This document shows positions 25,079 to 35,314 of a stretch of DNA of 64,000 nt, piece after piece; within the stretch, counting starts at the first letter, position 1; the number at the start of each line of letters is the position of its first letter. Under the pieces are notes generated by a model, which was not told the DNA's origin, did no database searches, and saw only the letters and a program-made list of their open reading frames with translations. Position numbers and translations under genes: made by a program. Source of the stretch: Lysobacterales bacterium 66-474 (GTDB lineage Bacteria > Pseudomonadota > Gammaproteobacteria > Xanthomonadales > Rhodanobacteraceae); NCBI GenBank assembly GCA_001899805.1, contig MKWP01000014.1, positions 186,001 through 250,000 of the forward strand. Direction: 5' to 3'.

Positions 25079-25402
25079 ATGACCACGAAATATGCGTTGT
25101 CGAAGTGGGTGTTGTCCGGCTGCATGTTGTGCGCCTCGCTGGCGGCGTTTGGTGCGCCATGGGCTTCTTCGCAGCACGCGGGCAAGACTTCCGATCTGAA
25201 GGCGCAGCAAAAGGACGTCGACGCGAAACTCGCGTCCGCGCGCACGCAGCACGACGCGTTGCAATCGCAGGTCACGCAATTGGAACAGCAGAATGCCGCG
25301 CAGCAGGCGCAGTTGCAGCAGCGCGACGCCGAAATCGCCGCGTTGCAACAGAAGCTGCAGGCGGCCGGCGTGCCGGCATCCGCAGCGTCGTCGAGCCACT
25401 GA
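25079..25402 (+). CDS. Small secreted coiled-coil protein
   Basis: A 107-residue protein with a signal peptide-like N-terminus (residues about 8-26, ending near AFGA) followed by a heptad-type coiled coil rich in Gln, Ala and Lys (about 35-98). The start ATG at 25079 has an AGGAG box nine bases upstream. It lies between asd and fimV on the same strand. In this position it may be an envelope spacer-type protein, but no named family was recognised. Confidence 0.65.
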   Translation: MTTKYALSKWVLSGCMLCASLAAFGAPWASSQHAGKTSDLKAQQKDVDAKLASARTQHDALQSQVTQLEQQNAAQQAQLQQRDAEIAALQQKLQAAGVPASAASSSH

Positions 25403-25540
25403 CGGTCCCGCACCTGCGCGGACGCCGCGGCCGGCGGGCTTGGTGATTGGCGGTTTCTGCAATACCCTTGCGCTGCGCGTGGGGGCGTTGCCGGACGAAG
25501 GTGGTTCCCGCGCATCCGGCCGCCAGCAGGAACCGTTTGC

Positions 25541-27634
25541 ATGAAGCTCAAACTCCGCATCCTCTGTGCCGCGCTGCTGGCTGCGTCAGCCGCACCGGCA
25601 TGGGCACTCCAGCTGGGCCAGATCCAGGTGAAGTCGGCGCTCAACCAACCCCTGGTCGCCGCGATTCCCCTGCACCCGCAAAACCTTACCGAGCTCGAGG
25701 GGTTGACGGTCGGGTTGGCGCCGGCCGCCGATTACGCGCGTGCGGGCCTCCAGATCACGCCGACCGACTTGACCCTGCGATTCAGCGTCGTCACCGACAA
25801 CAATGGCCAGAAGCTGCTGCTGGTCACCAGCAGCCAGCCGATCACCGATCCGTACCTGGATTTCCTCCTGCAGGTGAATACGCGCGAGGGCAAACAGGTG
25901 CGCGAATTCGTGGTGCTGCTGAACCCGGTGATTGCGGCCCCGGCGCCCGAAGTGCAGACCGCGCCGGTTGCCAGTGCGCCTGCCACCCCGACGCAGGCGC
26001 CCGCGGAATTGCCGCCCGCCTCGGCGTTCCCGCAACCTGCGCCTGCGCCGGCGGCAAAGCCGACCGCGTCCGCACCCGCGCCACAACCCGAGTCCGCGGC
26101 GACTGCGCCGGCGACGGCGCGACCGGCAGCGCAGCCATCGGGCGGAACGATCAACGTCGAGAAGGGCGACACGCTTTACGTGATCGCCAGGCACGAAGTC
26201 GGGACCAACCGCGGGAGCATCAACCAGATGATGCTGGCATTGAAGGCGGCCAATCCCGATGCGTTCTTCAAGGACAACATCAACGATTTGAAGTCGGGCG
26301 CGATCCTGCGCATCCCGACCCGCGACGAGATCGACCAGACCAGCGTGGCCGCGGCCAACGCCGAAGTCCACCGTCAGTACGAGGCGTGGCGGGCCTCGCG
26401 TCCGCAGTCCGCGACGGTACTCGCGGGTACGGCGGCAGCAGCCGCAGCCAATGCCGCGCCCAAGGCCGGGAACACCGCGCCGCAATCCGATCATCTGGCT
26501 TTGACGCCGCCGGCCGGCGACGGCAGCGGCGCCAGCAGCCGCGCGGGCGTCGCCGGCGGTACCGGCAACGAAACGGTGACCGGCCTGCAGCAGCAGTTGC
26601 AGAACGATCGCGGGACCCTGGTCAGCCTGGAGCAATCCAACGCCGACCTCGAGTCGCGCGTGCGCAGCCTGAAGGACATCTCCGACAAGTCCGGCAAGCT
26701 GCTCAGCCTCAAGGATGCGACCGTCGCCGAGTTGCAACGCAAGCTGGCCGAGGTGCAGTCCGGAAAATCCGGCGTCGCCGGGGCTTCGGCGGGCACGGCT
26801 GCGGCAGCGAGTGCATCGAAGCAGGCCGCGGTACCCGCGGCTTCGGCACAGGCCGGCAGCAAACCGACAACGAAGCCCGCGGGCGGCGAGTCCTGGTTCA
26901 ATCGGCCCGTTACCTGGCTCGTGGCCGGCCTGGTCGTGTTGGCGTTGATCGTGCTGGGCTGGTTGCGCAGGCGGCGTGGAGGTGCGGCGACCCCGGTTGC
27001 AAGGGGTCCGTTGCCGGACCCCGACGACGTCACGCCACCACAATCCGATTCGGCCGATGAAGAGACCGCGCTGCATGCCGAAATCGCGGAGCATCCGGAA
27101 GACCTCGCCGCGCACCTTGCGCTGTGCCGCTTGATCCACGCGCGCGGCGACGAACCCGCGTTCATCGAGGCCGCGAAGGCGATGCGCGCCCACGTCGACG
27201 ACCTGCACGGCCCGGAATGGCGGGAAGTGGCGGAGATGGGCGAGGAGCTGGCGCCGCATCTGCCGCTGTTCGAGTTGCCGCCCGCGACGCACGATTACCC
27301 GGAAAGCGTGGCGGTCGTGCCATCGCGCGTCGATGAATCCGGGACGGACGAGACGGCGATCGCGACCGTCGAGTCTGAACCCACCCACGCCGCAGACCTT
27401 CACATGCAGGAGCCGTTCGACAATACGGTGATCGCACCCGTGGCGGCGCCGGAGCCTGCCGCAGAACCCGAGTTCGCCGACGATCCGGTCGACACCAAAC
27501 TCGACCTCGCGCGCGCCTACCTCGACATGGGCGACCCGGTCGGCGCACGCGCGATGCTGGATGAAGTGCTGGAAGAAGGCTCGCAGACGCAGAAGGACGA
27601 AGCCAAGCGATTGTTGGCCGACGTCGCCGGTTAG
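25541..27634 (+). CDS. fimV: FimV-like polar membrane protein with LysM domain
   Basis: A 697-residue protein of the FimV/HubP group, which organises the cell pole and supports type IV pilus function. A signal peptide (1-22) precedes the FimV N-terminal domain ([18 protein letters not shown]), an Ala/Pro-rich linker, a LysM domain at about 201-264, a coiled-coil stretch, one membrane helix (about 455-473) and an acidic cytoplasmic tail ending in the FimV C-terminal TPR-like motif ([14 protein letters not shown]). truA follows 14 bases later, a gene order common in this order of bacteria. Confidence 0.92.
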   Translation: MKLKLRILCAALLAASAAPAWALQLGQIQVKSALNQPLVAAIPLHPQNLTELEGLTVGLAPAADYARAGLQITPTDLTLRFSVVTDNNGQKLLLVTSSQPITDPYLDFLLQVNTREGKQVREFVVLLNPVIAAPAPEVQTAPVASAPATPTQAPAELPPASAFPQPAPAPAAKPTASAPAPQPESAATAPATARPAAQPSGGTINVEKGDTLYVIARHEVGTNRGSINQMMLALKAANPDAFFKDNINDLKSGAILRIPTRDEIDQTSVAAANAEVHRQYEAWRASRPQSATVLAGTAAAAAANAAPKAGNTAPQSDHLALTPPAGDGSGASSRAGVAGGTGNETVTGLQQQLQNDRGTLVSLEQSNADLESRVRSLKDISDKSGKLLSLKDATVAELQRKLAEVQSGKSGVAGASAGTAAAASASKQAAVPAASAQAGSKPTTKPAGGESWFNRPVTWLVAGLVVLALIVLGWLRRRRGGAATPVARGPLPDPDDVTPPQSDSADEETALHAEIAEHPEDLAAHLALCRLIHARGDEPAFIEAAKAMRAHVDDLHGPEWREVAEMGEELAPHLPLFELPPATHDYPESVAVVPSRVDESGTDETAIATVESEPTHAADLHMQEPFDNTVIAPVAAPEPAAEPEFADDPVDTKLDLARAYLDMGDPVGARAMLDEVLEEGSQTQKDEAKRLLADVAG

Positions 27635-27648
27635 GGCTTGCTGGCGCC

Positions 27649-28422
27649 ATGCGCATCGCGCTGGGCATCGAATACGACGGCACCGATTTCCTCGGCTGGC
27701 AACGGCTCGCGCACGGGCCGAGTGTGCAGGCCGAGGTCGAGGCGGCATTGTCGTTCGTCGCCGACCATCCGGTCGCGGTGACCTGCGCGGGACGCACCGA
27801 TGCCGGCGTGCACGCGCGTTGCCAGGTGGTGCATTTCGATAGCGATGCCGAACGCGACGATCGCGCATGGGTGCTCGGTGCCACCACGCAGTTGCCGCGC
27901 GCCATCGCGGTGTTGTGGGCGAGGCAGATGCCGGATGATTTCCACGCGCGTTTCGCCGCGCGCGCACGGCGTTATCGCTACGCGATCCTGAATCGCGCGG
28001 TTCGTCCCGCGCTGGATGCGCGCTACGTCGCGTGGGAGCGCAGGCCCCTCGATGCGGACGCGATGCACGCTGCCGCGCAATGCCTGGTCGGAGAGCAGGA
28101 TTTTTCCTCGTTCCGTGCGGTGTCGTGCCAGGCCGCGCACGCGCGCCGCAGCGTGCATGCGGTGAGCGTGCGACGCGACGGCGAGCATGTGATCCTCGAG
28201 ATCGAGGCGAACGCCTTCCTGCACCACATGGTGCGCAACATCGCGGGGTCGCTGCTGGAAGTCGGGCGCGGCGAGCGGCCGCGCGGATGGATCGCCGAGC
28301 TGCTGGCCGCGCGCGATCGCGAACTTGCCGGTGTCACCGCGATGCCGCAGGGCCTGACCTTCGTCGGGCCACGTTATCCCCCACAATGGGGGCTCCCACC
28401 CGGTGTCACGCTGCCGGCATGA
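27649..28422 (+). CDS. truA: tRNA pseudouridine(38-40) synthase
   Basis: A 257-residue enzyme that isomerises uridines 38-40 in the anticodon arm. The catalytic Asp51 lies in [11 protein letters not shown], and [11 protein letters not shown], typical of TruA, lies near residue 190. The stop overlaps the trpF start by four bases (ATGA), so translation is coupled to trpF and the following cupin gene. Confidence 0.94.
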   Translation: MRIALGIEYDGTDFLGWQRLAHGPSVQAEVEAALSFVADHPVAVTCAGRTDAGVHARCQVVHFDSDAERDDRAWVLGATTQLPRAIAVLWARQMPDDFHARFAARARRYRYAILNRAVRPALDARYVAWERRPLDADAMHAAAQCLVGEQDFSSFRAVSCQAAHARRSVHAVSVRRDGEHVILEIEANAFLHHMVRNIAGSLLEVGRGERPRGWIAELLAARDRELAGVTAMPQGLTFVGPRYPPQWGLPPGVTLPA

Positions 28423-29057
28423 ACCGTACCCGCGTGAAAATCTGCGGCGTCACCCGCATCGAGGATGCGCTGCTCGCCTGCGAGCTGGGCGCGGACGCGA
28501 TCGGCATGGTGATGACGCCAACCAGTCCACGCTGCGTGTCGATCGACCAGGCGCGCGCGATCCGCGATGCGCTGCCGGCGTTCGTCGACGCGGTGGTGTT
28601 GAGCCATGGCCTGCCTGCAGACCAGGTCGGCCGGATCATCGGCACGGTGCGGCCCGACCTGGTGCAATTCCACGGTCTTGAAGACGCCGCGTTCTGCGAA
28701 TTGTTCGGCGTGCGCTACCTGAAGGCCTTGGGCATGGCCGGCAATGTCGATGTACGCGCGATTGCGGCCGAACATGTGCACGCAGCCGGCTTCGTGCTGG
28801 ACGGCCATCCGCCCGGCCAGCAGGGCGGGCAGGGCAAGACCTTCGACTGGTCGCGCATTCCGCGCGATCTCGATCGTCCGATCATCCTCGCGGGAGGCTT
28901 GAATCCTGGCAACGTGGGCGACGCGATCCGCGCGGTGCGGCCATGGGCCGTGGATCTCGCCAGTGGCGTGGAGTCTTCGCCCGGCGTCAAGGACGCCGCG
29001 AAGCTGCGCGCGTTCTTCGCCGCCGTGCACGCCGCGGATGCGGAAGCCAGCCCATGA
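28419..29057 (+). CDS. trpF: Phosphoribosylanthranilate isomerase
   Basis: A 212-residue TIM-barrel enzyme of tryptophan synthesis. The catalytic Cys9 lies in KICGVTR, the catalytic Asp in DLVQFHG, and the phosphate-binding loops are [11 protein letters not shown] and [14 protein letters not shown]. Its gene is uncoupled from trpBA (about 25 kb away) and sits in the truA-trpF-cupin chain, each joined by a 4-base overlap. Confidence 0.94.
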   Translation: MNRTRVKICGVTRIEDALLACELGADAIGMVMTPTSPRCVSIDQARAIRDALPAFVDAVVLSHGLPADQVGRIIGTVRPDLVQFHGLEDAAFCELFGVRYLKALGMAGNVDVRAIAAEHVHAAGFVLDGHPPGQQGGQGKTFDWSRIPRDLDRPIILAGGLNPGNVGDAIRAVRPWAVDLASGVESSPGVKDAAKLRAFFAAVHAADAEASP

Positions 29058-30085
29058 ACGCGACGACGGCGGCGATCGCGAAGTCCGCCCCGATCGAGGA
29101 ATACGCAGGCGATCCGCGCAAGTTCGATCTCGCCGCGGTCATCGCGCGCGGCAAGCCGCTGGTGATCCGCGGGCTGGTGCGCGACTGGCCCATCGTCAAA
29201 CTGGCGTTGCAATCGGACACCGCCTTCGCGCAGCGGCTGGGCGAACTGGACAACGGCGCCGACGTCACCACCCTGATGATCGCGCCGGACGCCGATGGCC
29301 TCATCGGCTACAGCACCGACATGGGGGAACTCAACTACCAGCACTTCAAGGTGCCGATCACGCTGGGGCTGCAGCGGTTGGCCGGCTACAGCCAGCGCGA
29401 GCACGCGCCGGGACTGGTGATCCAGAGCGTGCCGCTGCGCGAGTGCCTGCCCGGCCTGCTGGCCGACCACGTGCTGCCGTTCCTCGATCCGGGCATCGAG
29501 CCGCGCCTGTGGATGGGCAATCGCACCGTCACCCCCACGCACTTCGATTCGCAGCAGAACATCGCCTGCGTGGTGTGCGGCACGCGCCGCTTCACGCTGT
29601 TTCCGCCCGGGCAACTGCCCAACCTGTACGTCGGTCCGCTGGATTTCGCGCCGACCGGCGCGGCGATCAGCATGGCGCGGCTGGATCGCCCGGACGATCC
29701 ACGCTACCCGCGCCTCAAGCTCGCGCTGGCGGCGGCGCAGGCGGCCGACCTCGACGAGGGCGATGCCATCTACATCCCGCCGCTGTGGTGGCACCACGTC
29801 GAATCGCTGGAACAGCTCAACGCGCTGGTGAACTACTGGTGGAGCACGGTTCCCGTCCCGGGTTACCACTCCGGCCATGCGCGCGCCGCGTTGTTCCACT
29901 GCCTGCTCGCGTTCCACGCGCTGCCGCCTGCCGAGCAGGCGGCGTGGCGCAACCTGCTGGACTACTACGTGTTCGGCGACGAGGATGCGTTCGCGCACAT
30001 CCCGGAACAGCGGCGCGGTGTGCTCGGCCCGCTCACGCCCGAGACCATGGAACAGTTGAAGCAATTGGCGCGCAGCAATCTCTGA
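29054..30085 (+). CDS. Cupin-like (JmjC-type) Fe(II)/2-oxoglutarate dioxygenase family protein
   Basis: A 343-residue protein of the cupin_8/JmjC-like group. The iron-binding facial triad is visible as THFD (His and Asp near residue 165) and the distal His in WWHHVESL. Such proteins usually hydroxylate protein side chains. It overlaps trpF by four bases. In this bacterial order, cupin_8 genes are frequent companions of TonB-dependent receptor loci such as the one starting 5 kb downstream. The substrate is unknown. Confidence 0.8.
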   Translation: MNATTAAIAKSAPIEEYAGDPRKFDLAAVIARGKPLVIRGLVRDWPIVKLALQSDTAFAQRLGELDNGADVTTLMIAPDADGLIGYSTDMGELNYQHFKVPITLGLQRLAGYSQREHAPGLVIQSVPLRECLPGLLADHVLPFLDPGIEPRLWMGNRTVTPTHFDSQQNIACVVCGTRRFTLFPPGQLPNLYVGPLDFAPTGAAISMARLDRPDDPRYPRLKLALAAAQAADLDEGDAIYIPPLWWHHVESLEQLNALVNYWWSTVPVPGYHSGHARAALFHCLLAFHALPPAEQAAWRNLLDYYVFGDEDAFAHIPEQRRGVLGPLTPETMEQLKQLARSNL

Positions 30086-30123
30086 GCAGGCCGGGCAAGG
30101 CACGAACGGATCGCGCCCACCGT

Positions 30124-30153
30124 ATTTTGGAAGGCGCGATTTTGGAAGGCGCG
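30124..30153. repeat. Perfect 15-base tandem duplication
   Basis: ATTTTGGAAGGCGCG occurs twice without a gap, at 30124-30138 and 30139-30153, between the convergent cupin gene and the sugar transporter gene. It is non-coding and may be a slippage product. Confidence 0.7.
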
Positions 30154-30202
30154 GATGTCACGTCGAACGTCGAATGGCCCGGCACGCCATTCGCCCCGCG
30201 CC

Positions 30203-31591
30203 TCATGCGCCGATGTTGCGCAAGCGTTCGCCAGCCATCAACTTGCGTTCGATCTGTTCGAGGCTGACGCCCTTGGTTTCCGGCACCAGTGCCCAGGTGA
30301 ACAGCAGGAACGATGCGTTGAAGGCGGCGTACAGCCAGAACGTGTTGGCGCTGCCGATGTTGTTGAGCAGGGTCAGGAAGGTCACGCCCACGATTCCGGT
30401 GAACACCCAGTTGGTCACGGTGGAAACGCCGATCCCGAAATCGCGCCCTTTCAGTGGCTGGATTTCGGAGCACAGCGTCCATACCAGCGGACCGGCGGAG
30501 AACGCAAAGCCGATCACGAACACCAGCAGCATGGCGACCGCCAGCAGGTGTTCGCCCTGGCTGGCCATGCCGACATGCATCAGCAGGCCGACGATGCCAA
30601 GCCCGATCGCCATCACCACGAAGCCGGCGTAAAGGATGGGTTTGCGGCCGATCTTGTCGACGAAGCCGATCGCAATGAAGGTGGCCAGCACGTTGGTCAG
30701 GCCGACGATCGCGGTGAACCACATCTGTGCGCTGGTGGCGTAGCCCATGTCCGCGAAGATGCGCGGCGCGTAGTACATCACCACGTTGATGCCGGTCAGT
30801 TGCTGGACCACCTGCAGCGCGATGCCGAGACCCACCGAGCGACGGAAATTGCGGTTCTGCAGGAACAGCTGCCAACCCTGCTGCGGCGTGCGCAATTGTT
30901 CCTGGATGTCGGCTACTTCCTTGCGCACGGCCTCGGGGTCGCCGCGCAACTTCTGCAGCACCGCGTTGGCGTCGGCGGCGCGTTGCTTGAGCACCAGCCA
31001 GCGCGGGCTTTCCGGCAGGCTCAACACGCCCAGCAGGAACAGCGCGCCGGGCAGCGCGATGATGCCCAGCATCCAGCGCCAGCTTTCGATGTAGCTGAAA
31101 CCCGTGTCGGACAGGAACGCCACGAAGATGCCGATGGTGATCATCAGCTGGTAGGTCGAGATCATCGCGCCGCGTCGGTCCGTCGGTGCGATCTCGGCCA
31201 GGTACAGCGGTGCGGTGAACGCAGCGATGCCGATCGCGAGGCCGAGCACGAAGCGCGCGCCGATCAGGGCGTCGGGCGACCACGCCGCGGCACAGACCAG
31301 GGAGCCGACCACGAACAGGCTGGCGCTCAGGATCAACGAGCGCTTGCGTCCGAAGTGTTTGGAAAGCCACGCCGCCAGCGCCGCGCCGACGGCGGCGCCC
31401 CACATCATGCTGCTGACGATGTGCTCGAGCACGGCATCGCTGATGCCGAACTCGCGCTGGATGAATTGCTGCGCACCCGAAATCACCCCGACGTCGAGGC
31501 CGAACATCAATCCGGCCAGGGCGGCGAGGATGGCAACGAAGGCGGCGTGGCGGCGTGCGTGTCCGGTGGCGGTCGTGGCGATCGTGTTCAT
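30203..31591 (-). CDS. MFS sugar transporter (sugar porter family)
   Basis: A 462-residue, 12-helix inner-membrane transporter. Sugar porter signatures are present: the GRKRSLIL loop between helices 2 and 3, PESPRWL after helix 6, QQLTGINVVMYYAP in helix 7, DKIGRKP between helices 8 and 9, and PETKG at the end of helix 12. It probably takes up glucose or another hexose by proton symport. It follows the periplasmic trehalase by 62 bases on the same strand, so the pair would split trehalose outside the inner membrane and import the glucose. Confidence 0.9.
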   Translation of the reverse strand: MNTIATTATGHARRHAAFVAILAALAGLMFGLDVGVISGAQQFIQREFGISDAVLEHIVSSMMWGAAVGAALAAWLSKHFGRKRSLILSASLFVVGSLVCAAAWSPDALIGARFVLGLAIGIAAFTAPLYLAEIAPTDRRGAMISTYQLMITIGIFVAFLSDTGFSYIESWRWMLGIIALPGALFLLGVLSLPESPRWLVLKQRAADANAVLQKLRGDPEAVRKEVADIQEQLRTPQQGWQLFLQNRNFRRSVGLGIALQVVQQLTGINVVMYYAPRIFADMGYATSAQMWFTAIVGLTNVLATFIAIGFVDKIGRKPILYAGFVVMAIGLGIVGLLMHVGMASQGEHLLAVAMLLVFVIGFAFSAGPLVWTLCSEIQPLKGRDFGIGVSTVTNWVFTGIVGVTFLTLLNNIGSANTFWLYAAFNASFLLFTWALVPETKGVSLEQIERKLMAGERLRNIGA

Positions 31592-31653
31592 CGGAGCGTC
31601 CTGGTGGATGCAGCGGGCGGAAGGATGGTGGTCGCGGTGCGATGTGGGCTGGG

Positions 31654-33327
31654 TCAATGCGCGGCTGCGGATGGGGCTGCCGGCGCGGATTTGCAGCCGC
31701 CGTCGGCGGCGATGAGGTGATCCATCTTGAGGTACACGCCGTTGGTCCAGCCGAAGCCGATCACGTTGGCCTTGTAGCCCGCGGTGATCTTCACGTCGGC
31801 GTTGCCGAGCACCATGTTGTACTTCTCGCGGATGGTGCCGTCCTTGGCCAGGCTGCGGTCGATCGTGCCCGTGAACGCGCAGGAAATCCGCAAGGCGTCG
31901 GTCCTGAAGCCGTAGTCCTGGAGGCCCTTGGCGGCGATCCAGTTGGTCGGCGCCCAACCGAACGGCGCGTCCCATTGCGCGCCGGTGTCACGGGTACTCA
32001 TGGCGAGGCCGCCCTTGTGTTCGAACAGCTTGAGCTGGCCGACCAGTGCCTTGGCCTGCTGCGGTGAAGCCGCGCCGGCCCACAGCGGATAGAACATCGT
32101 CAGGTAGGGATCGGTGGAGGCCTTGCCGGCGACGAAATCCCAATCCATGTAGCGGCCCTGGTCGGCGTGCCACAGGTATTTGTCCATTGCATTCTTGCGG
32201 GCTGCGGCAGCATCGGCCCAGCGTTGCGCATCGTCGGCCTTGCCAAGTTCCGCCGCGAAGTCATGCAGGTCGCGCGCGTACTTGTAGAGCAGGCTGTTGA
32301 GGCCGGCGCCGGCATAGTGGTGGGTGGAACCGCCCCACGGGCCGAAATGGAAATCGGTGTCGAAACCGGATTCGCGCATCGCGCGGTCGCCGAGGTAGTA
32401 GTCGGCGGTGAGGCGGTAGCCGTCCAGCCAATCGCCCGCACAGATTTTCGACTTCGTGACGTCGCAACTGGTGGTCTTCAGTGTTTCGGCTTGTGCCTTG
32501 TCCGGATGTTGCGGCGCCTTGATCAGATAGCCGGGGTTTTCGGACGGATGCGCCAGCAGCCAGCGGATCACGCCGACGTAGTAGTCGCTGTCGGGCATCT
32601 CGATGACCGGGCCGTGGCCGAAGTCGAAATAGCGCGACAGGCCGGTGTCGCCGGCGAGGTGTTGCTTGCGCGTCCAGATTTCATAATTGCGGACCGCCAG
32701 CGGGTAGGCCTTTTCGAGCCACGCGCGCTTCGCGGCGGCATCCTTGAAACTGGCGGGATCGTCCATCACCGCGGTCATCATCGCCGTCAGCAGCGGCGGC
32801 TGCGAACGGGTGAGGTAGTAGGTGCGATTGGCGTTGAGCACGCCGCCGTAGTATTCGACTTCGTACAGGGCGTTGTCGACCATGTCGAGCGCGAGCTGCT
32901 GGCGATGGTCGGCCACCAGCCCCAGCACGATGAAATAACTGTCCCAGCCATACATCTCGTTGAAGAAGCCGCCCGGCACCACGTAGGGATGGGGCAGGTA
33001 CAGCAAGCCTTGCGCGGGCAACCTGGTGGGATCGACATCACCCAGCTCGTGGATCGGCGTCGGCAGGTTTTCCACCTTCACGCCGCAACGTTTGGCGCTT
33101 TGCGCCAGCGAAGCCGGAGCCGTCACGCCCGCAGGCAGGTAGATCACCGAACGCGACGGCACCTTGGGATCGACCAGGGCCCGGCACTCGTTCACCGAAC
33201 GGGTAAGGGTGCTCCAGGCGTGGTCGATGTAACTGCGGGTTTTGGCCGGATCGGGCGTCGCCGCGAAGCTGGTGGTCGCGACGAGTGCCGTGAGGGCGAA
33301 GACGACGAAAAGCGGGCGAACTTTCAT
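31654..33327 (-). CDS. treA: Periplasmic trehalase (GH37)
   Basis: A 557-residue secreted enzyme that hydrolyses alpha,alpha-trehalose to two glucose. A signal peptide (about 1-22, ending ATTSFAA) is followed by the family signature PGGFFNEMYGWDSYF, the catalytic Asp in RESGFDTDF, and QWDAPFGWAP; REKYN near the C-terminus carries the probable second acid. The start is the ATG at 33327, with GAGGTG upstream. Two Cys pairs in the middle (CDVTKSKIC region) suggest a disulfide. Confidence 0.9.
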   Translation of the reverse strand: MKVRPLFVVFALTALVATTSFAATPDPAKTRSYIDHAWSTLTRSVNECRALVDPKVPSRSVIYLPAGVTAPASLAQSAKRCGVKVENLPTPIHELGDVDPTRLPAQGLLYLPHPYVVPGGFFNEMYGWDSYFIVLGLVADHRQQLALDMVDNALYEVEYYGGVLNANRTYYLTRSQPPLLTAMMTAVMDDPASFKDAAAKRAWLEKAYPLAVRNYEIWTRKQHLAGDTGLSRYFDFGHGPVIEMPDSDYYVGVIRWLLAHPSENPGYLIKAPQHPDKAQAETLKTTSCDVTKSKICAGDWLDGYRLTADYYLGDRAMRESGFDTDFHFGPWGGSTHHYAGAGLNSLLYKYARDLHDFAAELGKADDAQRWADAAAARKNAMDKYLWHADQGRYMDWDFVAGKASTDPYLTMFYPLWAGAASPQQAKALVGQLKLFEHKGGLAMSTRDTGAQWDAPFGWAPTNWIAAKGLQDYGFRTDALRISCAFTGTIDRSLAKDGTIREKYNMVLGNADVKITAGYKANVIGFGWTNGVYLKMDHLIAADGGCKSAPAAPSAAAH

Positions 33328-33499
33328 GACGGGCACCTCATGATCGTGTTGGCAGCGTGCGGGTTCCGGCCGGTCCGACCGGGCCGGACGCGCCCGGGTC
33401 GCATGCGCCGGAACCGGCAGCGCTTCATCGTAGCCCCTTGCGGGTCGCTCCGCCGTCGCGGATGAAATGCCCTGGCGGCGCGTGTCGGCATGCGCAAGG

Positions 33500-34540
33500 C
33501 TACCGTCGGTTGCGCCGGCGCGATTTCGGGCGCGGCGGGGCGGTCGATCCGCGCACCACCAGCTCGGGTGTGAAGCCGGCGTTGTCGACCTCGTCGCCGC
33601 TGATGCGCGCGATCAACATGCGGGTGGCGCATTCGACGATGACGTCGGCGCGTTGCCGCGCGGTGGTGAGCGGCGGCCACGAGTGGCGTGAAAACGGGCT
33701 GTCCTCGAATCCCGCGATCGAGACATCGTAGGGGACGCTCAGCCCGGTCGACTGCGCGGCGGCCAGTGCGCCTGCGGCGATTTCGTCGTTGCATCCGAAA
33801 ATCGCGGTGGGCGGTTCGGCAAGGTCGAGCAGGCGGCGCGCGCCGCGAAACCCGTCATCGAACACGTAGTCGCCCTCGACCATCAACTCCTTGCGCAGCG
33901 GAACACCATAGTCGCGCAGGGCGTCCTTGTAGCCCCTGAGGCGCTCGGCACTGGCGTGGTGATGCTTGCCGCCCTGCAGGAAGCCGATCCTGACGTGGCC
34001 GAGCTGGAGCAGGTGGGCAACGATGGCGTACGCGGCGTCGCGGTCGTCGACGTAGACGCAGGGGAATCCATCCAGCGGGTCCCGTGCGGCGGACAGGATC
34101 CGGACGAACGGAATATCGTACGTGGCCAGCCTGCGCAACGATGCGGTGCGCTCGGACACGGGCGTGGTCAGCACCAGGCCGGAAAGCCGGGAGCGGTGCA
34201 CGAAATCGCGCAATTCCTCTGCCAGTGCGGGTGATCGGGAATTGCACGGGCGCATCTGCAGGCCGAAGTGCAAGTCGTCGCACGCCGCAAGCGCGCCTTG
34301 CTGCATCGAGATGATGTAATAGGCGTTGGGATTGTCGTAAAGCAGCCCGATCGTGTAGGCGTGGGCGCCGCTCAATCCACGCGCGAGCAGGTTGGGGCGG
34401 TAGTCGAGTTGCTCGATCGCGCGCAGCACGCGTTCGCGCGTGTCCGGGCGTACCGAACGTTCGTCATTGGCTACGCGGGAAACCGTTTTGGCGGAAACGC
34501 CAGCCAGCTTGGCGACGTCATCGAGCGTTACCGATCCCAC
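33500..34540 (-). CDS. LacI/GalR-family transcriptional regulator
   Basis: A 346-residue regulator. The N-terminal helix-turn-helix and hinge (VTLDDVAKLAGVSAKTVSRV to LDYRPN) are followed by a periplasmic-binding-protein-like sensor domain with FLQGGKHHHASAERLRGY and FGCNDEIAAGAL. The GTG at 34540 is preferred because AAAGGAG lies seven bases before it; the upstream ATG at 34567 has no such box. It lies between the trehalase-transporter pair and the TonB receptor operon, and a perfect palindrome lies 34 bases upstream of its start, so it likely represses itself and the surrounding sugar genes until an alpha-glucoside or its product binds. Confidence 0.9.
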   Translation of the reverse strand: MGSVTLDDVAKLAGVSAKTVSRVANDERSVRPDTRERVLRAIEQLDYRPNLLARGLSGAHAYTIGLLYDNPNAYYIISMQQGALAACDDLHFGLQMRPCNSRSPALAEELRDFVHRSRLSGLVLTTPVSERTASLRRLATYDIPFVRILSAARDPLDGFPCVYVDDRDAAYAIVAHLLQLGHVRIGFLQGGKHHHASAERLRGYKDALRDYGVPLRKELMVEGDYVFDDGFRGARRLLDLAEPPTAIFGCNDEIAAGALAAAQSTGLSVPYDVSIAGFEDSPFSRHSWPPLTTARQRADVIVECATRMLIARISGDEVDNAGFTPELVVRGSTAPPRPKSRRRNRR

Positions 34541-34573
34541 CTGACGCTCCTTTCGATGGTCTCTCATTAGGCG

Positions 34574-34589
34574 GTGACAGCGCTGTCAC
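34574..34589. promoter_or_regulatory. LacI-type operator 1 (autoregulation)
   Basis: GTGACAGCGCTGTCAC is a perfect 16-base palindrome with the central CG typical of LacI-family operators. It lies 34 bases upstream of the LacI gene start. The core TGACAGCGCTGTC recurs 205 bases to the right. Confidence 0.8.
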
Positions 34590-34776
34590 GAAATGCCGCG
34601 GGGCACAGTGTGGCACAGCTCGGCCCCTTGGCAAAAGCCCCGATTTACGCGGCCCGCTGTTGCTGCGACGCAACATGCGAAGTGGCGCCGATGCGGCATC
34701 GTGCCTGACTTGGCGCGTTTCGGTCGATGCGATGCTGTTCATCCGCCACCCCCGCAGCAGGATGACGCGCTGCAAG

Positions 34777-34792
34777 TTGACAGCGCTGTCTT
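34777..34792 (+). promoter_or_regulatory. LacI-type operator 2 overlapping a TTGACA box
   Basis: TTGACAGCGCTGTCTT contains the same 12-base palindromic core as operator 1 (34779-34790). Its first six bases, TTGACA, equal the sigma-70 -35 consensus on the plus strand, so a bound repressor would block a promoter reading toward the TonB receptor. The -10 box is not clear; GACTTT at 34803-34808 is a weak candidate. Confidence 0.7.
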
Positions 34793-35314
34793 TGCGGGCG
34801 CAGACTTTGTCCCGCGAGCCATCGGGGAATGATCGGTATGAGTGCGGGTACCGTTGTCGTTCGTTGGAGTGGGCAAGCAGCGCCACGGGCCACCAGATTG
34901 GCCATCTCGACCGCGGGTACCCCGAAACCGATCGCGGGTGCGATGCGCCTGCAAGCCGCCCTCTTTCACGCGCGCGATGTTGCCGCCCGTCGAGGCTGGC
35001 TCGCGCATGCGTCGAAATCATGTCACGCAGCCACGAGCGGCCCGCGTATCGGTGCGGGGCGTTCGCGCGGTCATTCATGGGCGAAGCCCTGGATCCTTTC
35101 GACGAAATCGTCATCCGGAGGTGCCGACGCCATCAATCCGTGAGTGGAAAAAGCGCGCGACGAGTGCGATGCGCGCTGCGAGGAAAACTGCTCGATTCGA
35201 TCAAGGGGGCTCCGTGCGTGCGGTATGCGCGGAGTTCGCTTCATGCAAAAAGGGCGCTGGTCAAAAGGCCCGGCAAGTGCAGCATTGAAAATTTCCCATC
35301 GCTGGAGGACTGTC

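Larger units (their letters stand above)
34541..35314. other. Regulatory region and long leader upstream of the TonB receptor
   Basis: These 774 bases hold two LacI-type palindromes and the divergent promoters for the LacI gene and the receptor operon. After the second palindrome some 520 bases remain before the receptor start. Open frames here are on both strands but have no supporting features. The leader could carry an RNA-level control element, but I could not define one by eye. A good ribosome binding site, GGAGGA, lies at 35304-35309. Confidence 0.6.
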
